IMG/VR virus record: IMGVR_UViG_3300024262_000030
Span: 1-62,683 of that record
Origin: a virus
Length of the DNA stretch: 62,683 nucleotides
Direction: 5' to 3' (one strand)
Of this stretch, positions 46,337 through 54,776 are shown one piece after another; position 1 is the stretch's first letter; every line of letters starts with the position of its first letter. Position numbers and translations under genes: made by a program. The notes below the pieces were generated by a model. The model had not been told where the DNA came from. It did not search any database and was given only the letters and a program-made list of their open reading frames with translations.

Positions 46337-46563
46337 CAAAGATAAAAGCAAAATACCCAATCAAAGTTGGTGGTCCAGATGGAAATTTGATCCCGAAAGG
46401 TGAAATTGGAAAATTGATAAAGTTGGAAGAATCAACCAAAATTAAGAATTATTTTCCAGCGATCAAAGAGAACCCAACATCGGATTATTGTTTGGTGAGG
46501 TTTCCAATCGTGGGTGAATTTATATGCTTATCAAAACAAATTGAAAAAATTGAAGATGAGTGA
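46333..46563 (+). CDS. hypothetical small beta-rich protein
   Basis: 76 aa (KYPIKVGGPDGNLIPKGEIGKL), SH3-like look; overlaps both neighbours. Not recognised. Confidence 0.57.
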   Translation: MTKIKAKYPIKVGGPDGNLIPKGEIGKLIKLEESTKIKNYFPAIKENPTSDYCLVRFPIVGEFICLSKQIEKIEDE

Positions 46564-47770
46564 ATTAGACTATTCAGATGTTTCATTGGTTGCTAAATAT
46601 TTTGATGGTGATAGTAGATCTAAACTAGATACATCAATTGAGTTATGTGGGCATACATTCAAGTTACCTGCAATCCCATCCAATATGAAATGTTGTATTG
46701 ACTATGAAATTGCGGAGAAGCTAAGCGAAGCTGGTTACTTTTACGTGTTACATCGTTTTATGCCATACAAGGAGTTGTGTCAGTGGATTTTGGATAGTAA
46801 TGAAAAAGACTTGAAGATGATAAGCATTTCACTTGGAGTCCAAGATCAAGATTACAAGTTGGTTGAATGGTTGGTTAAAAATGACTCACCTGTTGATTTC
46901 ATAACGGTTGATATTGCACATGGTCATTGCAAAAAGATGCGAGACTTTCTATCCCACTGTAAAACTGTATTGGTGGATGAACCAACTAAAATCATAGCAG
47001 GAAACGTCATGACTCGTCAAGGTGTAGAAGACTTGTCAAGATGGGGTGCTGACGCGGTGAAGGTAGGCATCGGCCCAGGAGCCGCATGCTCGACTAAACT
47101 CATGACAGGCTTCCATTCTCCGATGTTCTCAACTATTCAGAAATGTAAAATATCAACTCAAACTGCTCCGAGAGAGGTTATTGCGAAAAAAACTGAACAA
47201 GAAGCAATGGATTATGTGAATAACACCACACGACCTAAAATGCATCATTCATCTGCCACGTTTGAACCTTCTTTTTCAAGTCCATGGGATGAGTTGGTAT
47301 ATATCAAAGCAAATACATCCAACGGCAACCTGCATATCCAACAAGAGAAATTTAAAGAGGTTTTGAATAATGAGATTGACAAACGATTCCAAGACTGTCA
47401 AGTTGATCCAGTTCCAATTATTGCTGATGGAGGCATTCGTCATCCTGGTGACATCGCCAAAGCAATTGCAGCTGGTGCTGACATGGTGATGGTTGGCTCA
47501 ATGTTTACTGCTTGTGTTGATAGTCCAGCGGAAGATATCATGGATGATGATACATTGACGGTCAAAAAGAAAGTGTATTATGGTTCTGCTTCAGTATCCA
47601 ATGGAAATAACAAAAACATTGAAGGTACTACGGTAGAATTGGATTGTAATGGCAAAACATACATGGAATATTTAGATGAATTACAAGGTCATTTACAGTC
47701 GGCAATCTCGTATTGTGGGGGTGATCGGATTGATGATCTAAAAGGATGTGAATATATTCAACACGCTTAA
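46556..47770 (+). CDS. guaC: GMP reductase (IMPDH/GMPR family) with an internal insertion
   Basis: 404 aa. SDVSLVAKYF start, VDIAHGHC, KIIAGNVMTRQG, catalytic loop VGIGPGAACSTK, ADGGIRHPGDIAKAIAAGADMVMVGS and the ending NIEGTTVELDCNGKTY. GMP reductase makes IMP from GMP with NADPH. About 90 extra residues lie between the catalytic loop and the DGG motif. IMPDH is less likely because the GMPR-type ending is present and there is no CBS domain. Confidence 0.8.
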   Translation: MSELDYSDVSLVAKYFDGDSRSKLDTSIELCGHTFKLPAIPSNMKCCIDYEIAEKLSEAGYFYVLHRFMPYKELCQWILDSNEKDLKMISISLGVQDQDYKLVEWLVKNDSPVDFITVDIAHGHCKKMRDFLSHCKTVLVDEPTKIIAGNVMTRQGVEDLSRWGADAVKVGIGPGAACSTKLMTGFHSPMFSTIQKCKISTQTAPREVIAKKTEQEAMDYVNNTTRPKMHHSSATFEPSFSSPWDELVYIKANTSNGNLHIQQEKFKEVLNNEIDKRFQDCQVDPVPIIADGGIRHPGDIAKAIAAGADMVMVGSMFTACVDSPAEDIMDDDTLTVKKKVYYGSASVSNGNNKNIEGTTVELDCNGKTYMEYLDELQGHLQSAISYCGGDRIDDLKGCEYIQHA

Positions 47771-47786
47771 TTTTTAGGCAATAAAT

Positions 47787-47852
47787 ATGACCAGTAAAGC
47801 ATTTTTCATGGGGTTTTTGTCGAAGAAAAAAATAAAAATTTTATTTTGGTGA
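47787..47852 (+). CDS. short ORF in the RNR leader (21 aa)
   Basis: MTSKAFFMGFLSKKKIKILFW, preceded by AATAAATA. Its ends coincide with a long-range stem (47790-47798 region with 47866-47876). Leader peptide candidate. Confidence 0.35.
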   Translation: MTSKAFFMGFLSKKKIKILFW

Positions 47853-47878
47853 ATGCTTACTGCTTACCAGATATATAC
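47788..47878 (+). promoter_or_regulatory. long-range stem upstream of nrdJ
   Basis: CAGTAAAGCATT (from about 47791) can pair with AATGCTTACTG (from about 47863) over 11 bp with one bulge, closing about 65 nt. It lies before the nrdJ promoter, so it could be a terminator/attenuator of the upstream operon or part of a longer nrdJ leader. Confidence 0.35.
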
Positions 47879-47908
47879 AATATTTAAACTTACAATCGAT
47901 ATTATATG

Positions 47909-47937
47909 TTGACTAAAACAGCAAAATATATTACAAT
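47909..47937 (+). promoter_or_regulatory. sigma70-type promoter of nrdJ
   Basis: TTGACT 47909-47914, 17 bp, TACAAT 47932-47937; a leader of about 30 nt with GAAAGGA precedes ATG 47973. Confidence 0.73.
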
Positions 47938-47972
47938 TTATTTTTAAAAACACGAAAGGATTATAAAAAATC

Positions 47973-50393
47973 ATGTCAATTAAAGCATTACAAGACTATA
48001 CAATTTACGCAAAATATGCCAAATACGATACAGATCATCAACGCAGAGAAACTTGGGAGGAACAAGTTGATCGTGTATTTTCAATGCACGAAAGAAGATT
48101 TGCAAAACAATTGAGTGAAAACGAAGAATTCCGTAAGGATTTTGAATTTGCCAAAAAACAAGTTGCAAAACGAAGAGTGCTTGGGAGTCAAAGAGCGTTA
48201 CAATTTGGAGGACCATCAATTGAAAAACACGAAGCAAAAATGTTCAATTGCATCGTTTCGTATTGTGACAGAGAAAGATTCTTCCAAGAATGTATGTATC
48301 TTTTGTTGTGTGGATGTGGGACTGGATTTTCGGTACAAAAAGAACACATTCAAAAATTGCCAGAAATTGGAAAAAGAACCAATGGTGAATTTGAATATGT
48401 CATACCTGACAATATAGAAGGATGGGCTGATGCCATTGGAATGGTTGTCAATTCATTTTTCAAAAATTCAACAGCGTTTTCAGAATGTAATGGAAAAAAG
48501 GTTTCATTTGACTTTTCATTGATTAGGCCTGCTGGAAGCTTCATTTCAGGTGGATTTAAAGCACCTGGTCCAGAAGGGTTGAAAAACTCCATCAAAAAAA
48601 TTGAAGAATTGGTTCAAAAACGAATATCAAGTGATGGTTTTACAACTGATGAATTTGCTGGAAAACTACGACCAATTGATGCTTATGACATTGCAATGTA
48701 TATGTCTGATGCTGTATTATCAGGTGGTGTTAGACGTTCTGCAACGATTTGTGTATTCTCATTTGACGACGATGATATGCTTGGTGCTAAAACTGGTTCA
48801 TGGTTCATTGAGAATCCACAACGAGGGAGATCAAATAATTCTGTCATGTTAATCCGTGATAAAATCACCAAACAACAATTCACAAAGATCATGGAGTCAG
48901 TGAAAGACTTTGGTGAACCAGGTTTTATATGGGCAGAAGATTCAGGAATTCTCGTAAACCCGTGTGTTGAAATTGGCTTTTACCCCAGTTTGGACATTCG
49001 CAAATTATCTCCTGAGAAGTTAGAAGCATTTAAACAAACTGACGAATATAATGAATCCAATGTATTTTACAGTGGATGGCAAGCATGTAATTTGTGTGAG
49101 ATAAATGGTCGCAAAATCAAGAGTGAAGAAGATATGAAGCAAGCTTGTAGAGCTGGCGCTATCATCGGAACTATGCAAGCTGACTATACTACATTTCCGT
49201 ATTTAGGATTGACTTCACAGTATCTTGTTGAACAAGAAGCTCTACTTGGTGTTTCTATGACAGGTATGATGGATAGTCCAGACATTACATTTGACCCAAA
49301 AATCCAAAGAGCGGGTGCCAAAGCGGTTCTTGATCAAAACGAAAAAACAGCAGGTCACATTGGAGTTAATGTGGCAGCTAGAGCAACGTGTGTAAAGCCT
49401 GCTGGAACTACTTCATGTGTATTAGGAAGTTCAAGCGGTATTCACCCACACCACGCTCGTAGATATTTCAGACGAGTTCAAGCGAACAAGTTGGAGTTCC
49501 CACTTCAAGAATTTACAAAACACAATCCACAAGCAGTAGAAGAATCTGTTTGGAGTAACAACGGAACTGATATGGTTATTACATTTTTATGTGAAGTGCC
49601 AAATGGATCGGTTGTCAAAAACCAACTATCAGCAGTAGAACTTTTAGAGAAGGTGAAACTAACTCAGCAGAATTGGGTTGAAGCTGGAACAAGAGTTGAT
49701 AAATGTTCCAAAGAGTTTATACGACACAACGTTTCAAATACAATTACGGTTAAACCGGATGAGTGGGAGGAAATAACACACTTCATTTATGACAACCGAA
49801 AATGGTTTGCTGGAATTTCATTATTACCTTCAAGTGGAGACAAAGACTATCCACAGGCTCCATTCACCACGGTTTTTACGCCTAATGAGCTTGCCAAGAT
49901 GTATGGTGACGCATCGGTATTCGCTAGTGGTTTGGTTGTAGATGGTCTTCACGCTTTCAACAACAATCTATGGGCGGCTTGTGACTGTGCTAGTGGTATT
50001 GGGGAAAAGTTATCAGATGAAATGAAAACTTCTGAACAGCCAAATAGACCCAAGAAGAATGGATATACCGATAAAGAATATTCCAATAAACTTGTAACAT
50101 ATGCGAGAAACCTTGAAAAGTATTTCGTGGAACAAGAAGAATATGACATGTGGTATAACAAAAAAGATTGGATTAGACGAGCGAAGCAATTTGCTGAACG
50201 TTACTTTGACGGCGATCTGAAACAAGCCACATACTGTCTGAAAGACGTATCTAATTGGAAAACTTGGTGTGATTTACGCAGAGAATACAAAGAAATTGAT
50301 TGGTCAAATGTTTATGAAGCAAATGAATTCTATCAGAATGTGGATGAAACTGCTGGTGCTGCATGTGCGGGTGGAAAATGTGAATTGTTCTAA
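47973..50393 (+). CDS. nrdJ: adenosylcobalamin-dependent (class II) ribonucleotide reductase
   Basis: 806 aa, single chain. FGGPSIEKHEAKMFNCIVS, LSGGVRRSATICVFS, GWQACNLCEING (radical cysteine region), CVKPAGTTSCVLGSSSGIHP and the C-terminal redox tail CAGGKC match monomeric AdoCbl-dependent RNRs of the Lactobacillus RTPR type. Makes dNTPs (or dNDPs) without oxygen or a second subunit. A cobalamin adenosyltransferase is encoded 265 nt downstream. Confidence 0.9.
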   Translation: MSIKALQDYTIYAKYAKYDTDHQRRETWEEQVDRVFSMHERRFAKQLSENEEFRKDFEFAKKQVAKRRVLGSQRALQFGGPSIEKHEAKMFNCIVSYCDRERFFQECMYLLLCGCGTGFSVQKEHIQKLPEIGKRTNGEFEYVIPDNIEGWADAIGMVVNSFFKNSTAFSECNGKKVSFDFSLIRPAGSFISGGFKAPGPEGLKNSIKKIEELVQKRISSDGFTTDEFAGKLRPIDAYDIAMYMSDAVLSGGVRRSATICVFSFDDDDMLGAKTGSWFIENPQRGRSNNSVMLIRDKITKQQFTKIMESVKDFGEPGFIWAEDSGILVNPCVEIGFYPSLDIRKLSPEKLEAFKQTDEYNESNVFYSGWQACNLCEINGRKIKSEEDMKQACRAGAIIGTMQADYTTFPYLGLTSQYLVEQEALLGVSMTGMMDSPDITFDPKIQRAGAKAVLDQNEKTAGHIGVNVAARATCVKPAGTTSCVLGSSSGIHPHHARRYFRRVQANKLEFPLQEFTKHNPQAVEESVWSNNGTDMVITFLCEVPNGSVVKNQLSAVELLEKVKLTQQNWVEAGTRVDKCSKEFIRHNVSNTITVKPDEWEEITHFIYDNRKWFAGISLLPSSGDKDYPQAPFTTVFTPNELAKMYGDASVFASGLVVDGLHAFNNNLWAACDCASGIGEKLSDEMKTSEQPNRPKKNGYTDKEYSNKLVTYARNLEKYFVEQEEYDMWYNKKDWIRRAKQFAERYFDGDLKQATYCLKDVSNWKTWCDLRREYKEIDWSNVYEANEFYQNVDETAGAACAGGKCELF

Positions 50394-50408
50394 ATCATTG
50401 ATATACAA

Positions 50409-50657
50409 ATGGTTATAATGGATACTGAACATTGTCCGATCTGCAAAAAACAAAACAACTGCATGTCATCATGTATGTGGATTGGGTCAAAAAATTGTTG
50501 GTGTAGTGGGGAAGATATCCCCACTGACCTAATTGACTGTTTGCCAGATAGTTATCGTGATACAGCTTGTATTTGTAAATCATGTGTTGAAAATTTTCGA
50601 AAAGGAAGCTTGACAAAACCAGAATTGTTTATTAGAATGTATACTGATAAACATTAA
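50409..50657 (+). CDS. cysteine-rich CWC-family protein
   Basis: 82 aa with CPICKKQNNC...CMWIGSKNCWC...CICKSC, the CWC family pattern, likely zinc-binding. Function unknown. An alternative ATG is at 50418. Lies between nrdJ and the adenosyltransferase. Confidence 0.72.
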   Translation: MVIMDTEHCPICKKQNNCMSSCMWIGSKNCWCSGEDIPTDLIDCLPDSYRDTACICKSCVENFRKGSLTKPELFIRMYTDKH

Positions 50658-51197
50658 ATGAAATATAAGAATATTACACAAAAAAAGGGCGACACTGGCT
50701 TTACCGATTTATGTCTCGGTGGACGTGTGTCCAAAATAGATCCAAGAATTGATGTCGTTGGTGAAATTGACGAATTCCATGCAACACTTGGGTTGTGCCG
50801 AAATGATTTAGATGGTATTACATGTTCACATCTTAATAAAATACAATTGCATTTAACCTTGTTAATGGGTGAGATATCAACTGCAGATGAAAATAAGCAA
50901 AAATACAGAGAAACGTTTGACTTCGTTTCAAATTCACATTTGAAGTATATTGATGACCTTCTAAATTATTATGCTGGAATTCTTGACGATTTAAATAGAG
51001 ATCAACGTGGTTGGGCATATTATGGACACCGTGGAATTCCAGCCGCCAAAGTGGATCACGCTGGAACTGTGTGTCGTAGATGTGAAAGACGCGTAGTGGC
51101 ATTGAGTGATCAATTTGAAATTCGGGAGGAAATACTCGCTTATTTAAATCGTTTAAGCAAGGTTTTATACTTAATTGCTCGGTTTTTCGAAAACTAA
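50658..51197 (+). CDS. cob(I)alamin adenosyltransferase (PduO type)
   Basis: 179 aa, starting at the base after the previous stop. KKGDTGFTDLCLGGRVSKIDPRIDVVGEIDEFHATLGL is the ATP-binding start of PduO-type ATRs; VCRRCERRVVALSD and YLNRLSKVLYLIARF are the C-terminal active-site motifs. Makes AdoCbl, the cofactor of NrdJ next door. Confidence 0.88.
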   Translation: MKYKNITQKKGDTGFTDLCLGGRVSKIDPRIDVVGEIDEFHATLGLCRNDLDGITCSHLNKIQLHLTLLMGEISTADENKQKYRETFDFVSNSHLKYIDDLLNYYAGILDDLNRDQRGWAYYGHRGIPAAKVDHAGTVCRRCERRVVALSDQFEIREEILAYLNRLSKVLYLIARFFEN

Positions 51198-51210
51198 TAG
51201 TTATTATAAT

Positions 51211-51239
51211 TTGACAAATCCTCATGGGTATGGTTTAAT
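51211..51239 (+). promoter_or_regulatory. sigma70-type promoter of the PrkA operon
   Basis: TTGACA 51211-51216, 17 bp, TTTAAT 51234-51239; ATG 51246 after 6 nt. -10-to-ATG block identical to the promoter at 7750. Confidence 0.75.
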
Positions 51240-51245
51240 GTAGTC

Positions 51246-51281
51246 ATGAGTTTTTTAACACACAATACAGAAGGGAAATAG
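51246..51281 (+). CDS. short leaderless ORF (11 aa, MSFLTHNTEGK)
   Basis: Begins at the predicted +1 and stops 5 nt before the prkA ATG; the prkA ribosome-binding site (AAGGGAA) is inside it, so its translation could gate prkA. Confidence 0.4.
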   Translation: MSFLTHNTEGK

Positions 51282-51286
51282 TTACA

Positions 51287-53224
51287 ATGGCAACATTCAA
51301 AACAATCGCCGAAGGTTACAAAAAGAGAAAAGATGAAACATTCTCTCTCGAAGAATACATGGAACTTTGTAAAACAGACAAAATGGCTTATGCTACTGCC
51401 TCCGAAAGGGCGTTAGATGCAATAGGTCAGCCAGAGTTTGTTGATACACAGAAAGATCCAAAGCTTGGAAGAATATTCCAAAACAGAACAATCAAGTTAT
51501 ACCCAGCATTCAAAGATTTTTACGGCATGGAGGATGTCATTGAAAAAGTCGTTGGTTATTTCAAACACGCTGCTCAAGGGTTAGAGGAAAAAAGACAGGT
51601 ATTATACCTACTTGGACCTGTTGGTGCTGCTAAATCAACATTGGCCGAAAAAGTCAAGGAATTGATGGAAGCTAGACCGATTTATGTCCTGAAAGCGGGA
51701 GAAGCAGTTTCTCCAGTTTTTGAATCTCCACTTGGGTTATTCAAGACAATCGGTGCTGATTTACCTGAGATATCAGGCGAATACGGTATACCGGAAAACA
51801 GATTGAATGGAATGCTTTCGCCATGGGCGATTAAACGACTAGATGAATTTGATGGAGACATCACAAAATTCTCAGTGGTAAAAATGTATCCATCTAAACT
51901 TCGTCAAATTGGTATCATGAAAACTGAACCAGGTGACGACAACAATCAAGACATTAGTTCATTGGTTGGTAAAGTTGATCTCCGCCGTTTGGATGAATTG
52001 AGTCAAAGTGATCCTGATGCATATAGCTTCAGTGGTGCTTTAAACAGAACAACTCAATGTTGTATGGAGTTCGTGGAAATGTTCAAAGCTCCAATCAAAA
52101 CTCTTCACCCATTATTAACTGCCACACAAGAAGGCAATTATGTTGGATCGGAAGAAATTGGACCTATTCCATATGAAGGTGTGGTATTGGCTCATAGTAA
52201 TGAATCAGAGTGGAAGACATTCAGAAACAACAAAAACAATGAGGCGTTTCTTGATAGAATCTATCTTGTGAAGGTGCCTTACACATTACGTTGGGAACAA
52301 GAACAGAAGATTTATCAAAAGTTGTTGAATTCTTCAAATCTTGGCGATGCTGCATGTGCTCCAAAAACATTGGAATTGCTTTCTAAGTTTTGTGTATTGA
52401 CACGACTTCGTGAACATGAGAATTCAAATAAGTATACCAAAATGAGAGTATATAATGGTGAGAATTTGAAAGATGTTACACCTGGAGCTAAAAGCTTACA
52501 AGAATATCGTGACTTCGCTGGAGTTGATGAAGGTATGGAAGGTATTTCTACCCGTTTCGCTTTCAAAGTGTTGTCAAAGACATTCAATCATGATCCTGTT
52601 GAGGTATCTGCTGATCCAGTTCATTTGATGTATGTGCTTGAAGAAGCTATCCGTCAAGAACAATTCGGAGAAGACCGTGAAAACAAATACATAGATTACA
52701 TTAAAACCGTAATCACTCCAAAGTATTTTGATGAAATCGGAAAAGAAATTCAAAAGGCGTATCTTGAAAGTTATTCCGATTATGGTCAGAATATATTTGA
52801 CAGATACATTGATTACGCTGATCACTGGATTCAAGATCAAGATTTCAAAGACCATGATACAGGTCAGTTGATCTCAAAGGATGCTCTTGATGAAGAGTTG
52901 GAACAGTTGGAAAAACCTGCTGGAGTTTCAAATGCACAAGATTTTAGACATGAGGTTGTAAACTTCGTCTTGAGATCAAGAGCTAGAAACAAAGGTAAGA
53001 ATCCAGCATGGAACACTTATCAGAAGATGAGAGACGTGATTGAGAAAAAGATGTTTGCTTCTACGGAAGAATTGTTACCTGTAATCTCTTTTGAGACAAA
53101 GAAAGAGAAGAAGGATCAAAAGAAACATGATGACTTCGTATCACGCATGGAAAGTAACGGTTACACGAAAAGACAGATCAAACGTGTAGTGGACTTTTAC
53201 ATGAGATATTCAAAAAGTAACTAA
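51287..53224 (+). CDS. prkA: PrkA-type serine protein kinase
   Basis: 645 aa, full length. Walker A LLGPVGAAKSTLAEKV (about residue 106), GAL-type sensor LNRTTQCCMEFVEMFK, VVLAHSNESEW, and the C-terminal PrkA region with TRFAFKVLSKTF. PrkA (YeaG) has an AAA+ domain joined to a kinase-like domain and works in bacterial stress and sporulation. First gene of a PrkA-YeaH-SpoVR set. Confidence 0.92.
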   Translation: MATFKTIAEGYKKRKDETFSLEEYMELCKTDKMAYATASERALDAIGQPEFVDTQKDPKLGRIFQNRTIKLYPAFKDFYGMEDVIEKVVGYFKHAAQGLEEKRQVLYLLGPVGAAKSTLAEKVKELMEARPIYVLKAGEAVSPVFESPLGLFKTIGADLPEISGEYGIPENRLNGMLSPWAIKRLDEFDGDITKFSVVKMYPSKLRQIGIMKTEPGDDNNQDISSLVGKVDLRRLDELSQSDPDAYSFSGALNRTTQCCMEFVEMFKAPIKTLHPLLTATQEGNYVGSEEIGPIPYEGVVLAHSNESEWKTFRNNKNNEAFLDRIYLVKVPYTLRWEQEQKIYQKLLNSSNLGDAACAPKTLELLSKFCVLTRLREHENSNKYTKMRVYNGENLKDVTPGAKSLQEYRDFAGVDEGMEGISTRFAFKVLSKTFNHDPVEVSADPVHLMYVLEEAIRQEQFGEDRENKYIDYIKTVITPKYFDEIGKEIQKAYLESYSDYGQNIFDRYIDYADHWIQDQDFKDHDTGQLISKDALDEELEQLEKPAGVSNAQDFRHEVVNFVLRSRARNKGKNPAWNTYQKMRDVIEKKMFASTEELLPVISFETKKEKKDQKKHDDFVSRMESNGYTKRQIKRVVDFYMRYSKSN

Positions 53225-53240
53225 TTCAAAAGGATAACGG

Positions 53241-53259
53241 GGGAGAGAAAATCTCTCCC
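53241..53259 (+). terminator. intercistronic hairpin after prkA
   Basis: GGGAGAG 53241-53247/CTCTCCC 53253-53259 with loop AAAAT; no clean T-run, so it may only lower readthrough or protect the mRNA end. Confidence 0.5.
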
Positions 53260-53272
53260 GCCCTTCTTTACT

Positions 53273-53470
53273 ATGCCGAGACAAGAAAACAAAAAACGGA
53301 TTGAAGTACGACTTGAAAAAGAAATCGTAGACGATCTAACATACGATGTACTTTACATTGACAATAAAGAAATTGTAGCATTCCATTTGGAAAACATTGA
53401 AAAATTAAATTTGGAACATAACAATGCAACAATTTTACAATTTTTAACAGACTATTTTAAACAGCCATGA
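53273..53470 (+). CDS. hypothetical protein
   Basis: 65 aa (KRIEVRLEKEIVDDLTYDVLYID...) between prkA and yeaH; beta-strand/helix mix. Stop overlaps the yeaH start. Not recognised. Confidence 0.57.
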   Translation: MPRQENKKRIEVRLEKEIVDDLTYDVLYIDNKEIVAFHLENIEKLNLEHNNATILQFLTDYFKQP

Positions 53471-54768
53471 GTAATTTCCGGGTAATTGACAGAAGAAAAA
53501 ATCCAAAGGGTAAATCAACAAGCAATCGCCAGAGATTCATTGATCGTGCTAAAGAAGCAATCAGAGAATCAATCAAGGATAAAATCCAAGATAGAAAGAT
53601 TGGAAATACCACAGGCGGTGAAAATGTAAATATTCCAAAAGAAGGAATTAAAGAACCTACGTTTGGACACGACTGGAAAACAGGCAAAAAACAAGATGTT
53701 AGACCTGGAAACAAAAGTTACAAAAGCGGAGACAAAATAAAGAAGCCGAAAGACGGTCAAGGTGGAAAGGGAGCTGGAAAAGGACAAGGTTCAGACGATG
53801 ATGATATATCAGAAGACGAATTTGAGTTTGCTTTAAGTAAAGATGAATTTTACAACATTTTCTTTGAAGATTTGGAATTGCCAAATTTGAAAGACAAGGA
53901 AATGAATGAAATCAAGCATTACAAAATGATTCGTGAGGGGTATCGCCGTGACGGCAGCATCAGTAACCTTGACAAGTTGCAATCATACAAAAATTCACTT
54001 GGAAGACGTATGGCATTAAAACGCCCACCTAAGAAGAAGCTTTATGAATTGGAAGAAGCACTTGAAAAGGCAAAAACCAAAGCGGAAAAAACAAGACTTG
54101 AAACTGAGATCGCTGCTTTGAAGAAAAAGTATAAAACAGTACCATTCTTTGACGAAAACGATATGCGTTTCAGAAACTTTACACAAAAACCTCAACCAAA
54201 TAGTAAGGCTGTGATGTTTTGTGTGATGGATGTATCTGCTAGTATGGGTGAGCATGAAAAAGACCTTGCCAAACGATTCTTCATGTTGTTATACATGTTT
54301 CTTGAGAGAAAGTATGATCAAACTGATATCATTTTTATTCGCCATCACACCGACGCAATAGAATCTACAGAGGATGAATTCTTCCACTCCAAAGAGACTG
54401 GTGGAACCAAGGTATCTTCAGCAATCCACAAATTGAATGAGATTCGTAAGGAACGTTATCCGACAAACGAGTGGAACGTATATGTTGCACAATGCTCTGA
54501 TGGAGACAATTGTGGTTCAGCTGATACAAAGGAATGTATGGATATTATTCAGAATGAAATATTACCAGTAACTCAGTATTACGCTTACATTCAAACGGAA
54601 TATCAAAGAATGAGTTATGGTGGTTCATATTTTGACAAGGAATATGGATTGTGGGCATACTACGAAGAACTTAAAAACTCAAACAAACACTTTGAAATGA
54701 AACAGGTTGCTGAAGCTCCTGACATTTGGAAAGTATTCATGGAATTATTTAAAAAGCAAGACGCATAA
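53467..54768 (+). CDS. yeaH: YeaH/YhbH family protein (DUF444, vWA fold)
   Basis: 433 aa. A basic, disordered Gly/Lys-rich N-terminus (1-120), then DISEDEFEFALSKDEFYNIFFEDLELPNL and GYRRDGSISNL typical of DUF444, and a vWA core with VMFCVMDVSASMGEHEKDLAK (MIDAS), IFIRHHTDAIE and SHKETGGTKVSSA-like region. Partner of PrkA in bacteria; ATGA overlap upstream. Confidence 0.9.
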   Translation: MSNFRVIDRRKNPKGKSTSNRQRFIDRAKEAIRESIKDKIQDRKIGNTTGGENVNIPKEGIKEPTFGHDWKTGKKQDVRPGNKSYKSGDKIKKPKDGQGGKGAGKGQGSDDDDISEDEFEFALSKDEFYNIFFEDLELPNLKDKEMNEIKHYKMIREGYRRDGSISNLDKLQSYKNSLGRRMALKRPPKKKLYELEEALEKAKTKAEKTRLETEIAALKKKYKTVPFFDENDMRFRNFTQKPQPNSKAVMFCVMDVSASMGEHEKDLAKRFFMLLYMFLERKYDQTDIIFIRHHTDAIESTEDEFFHSKETGGTKVSSAIHKLNEIRKERYPTNEWNVYVAQCSDGDNCGSADTKECMDIIQNEILPVTQYYAYIQTEYQRMSYGGSYFDKEYGLWAYYEELKNSNKHFEMKQVAEAPDIWKVFMELFKKQDA

Positions 54769-54776
54769 GGAATAGA

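Noticed and set aside
47771-47972. Cobalamin riboswitch before nrdJ
   Set aside because: The region is too short and AT-rich, and lacks the conserved B12-box-like sequence and multi-arm fold.
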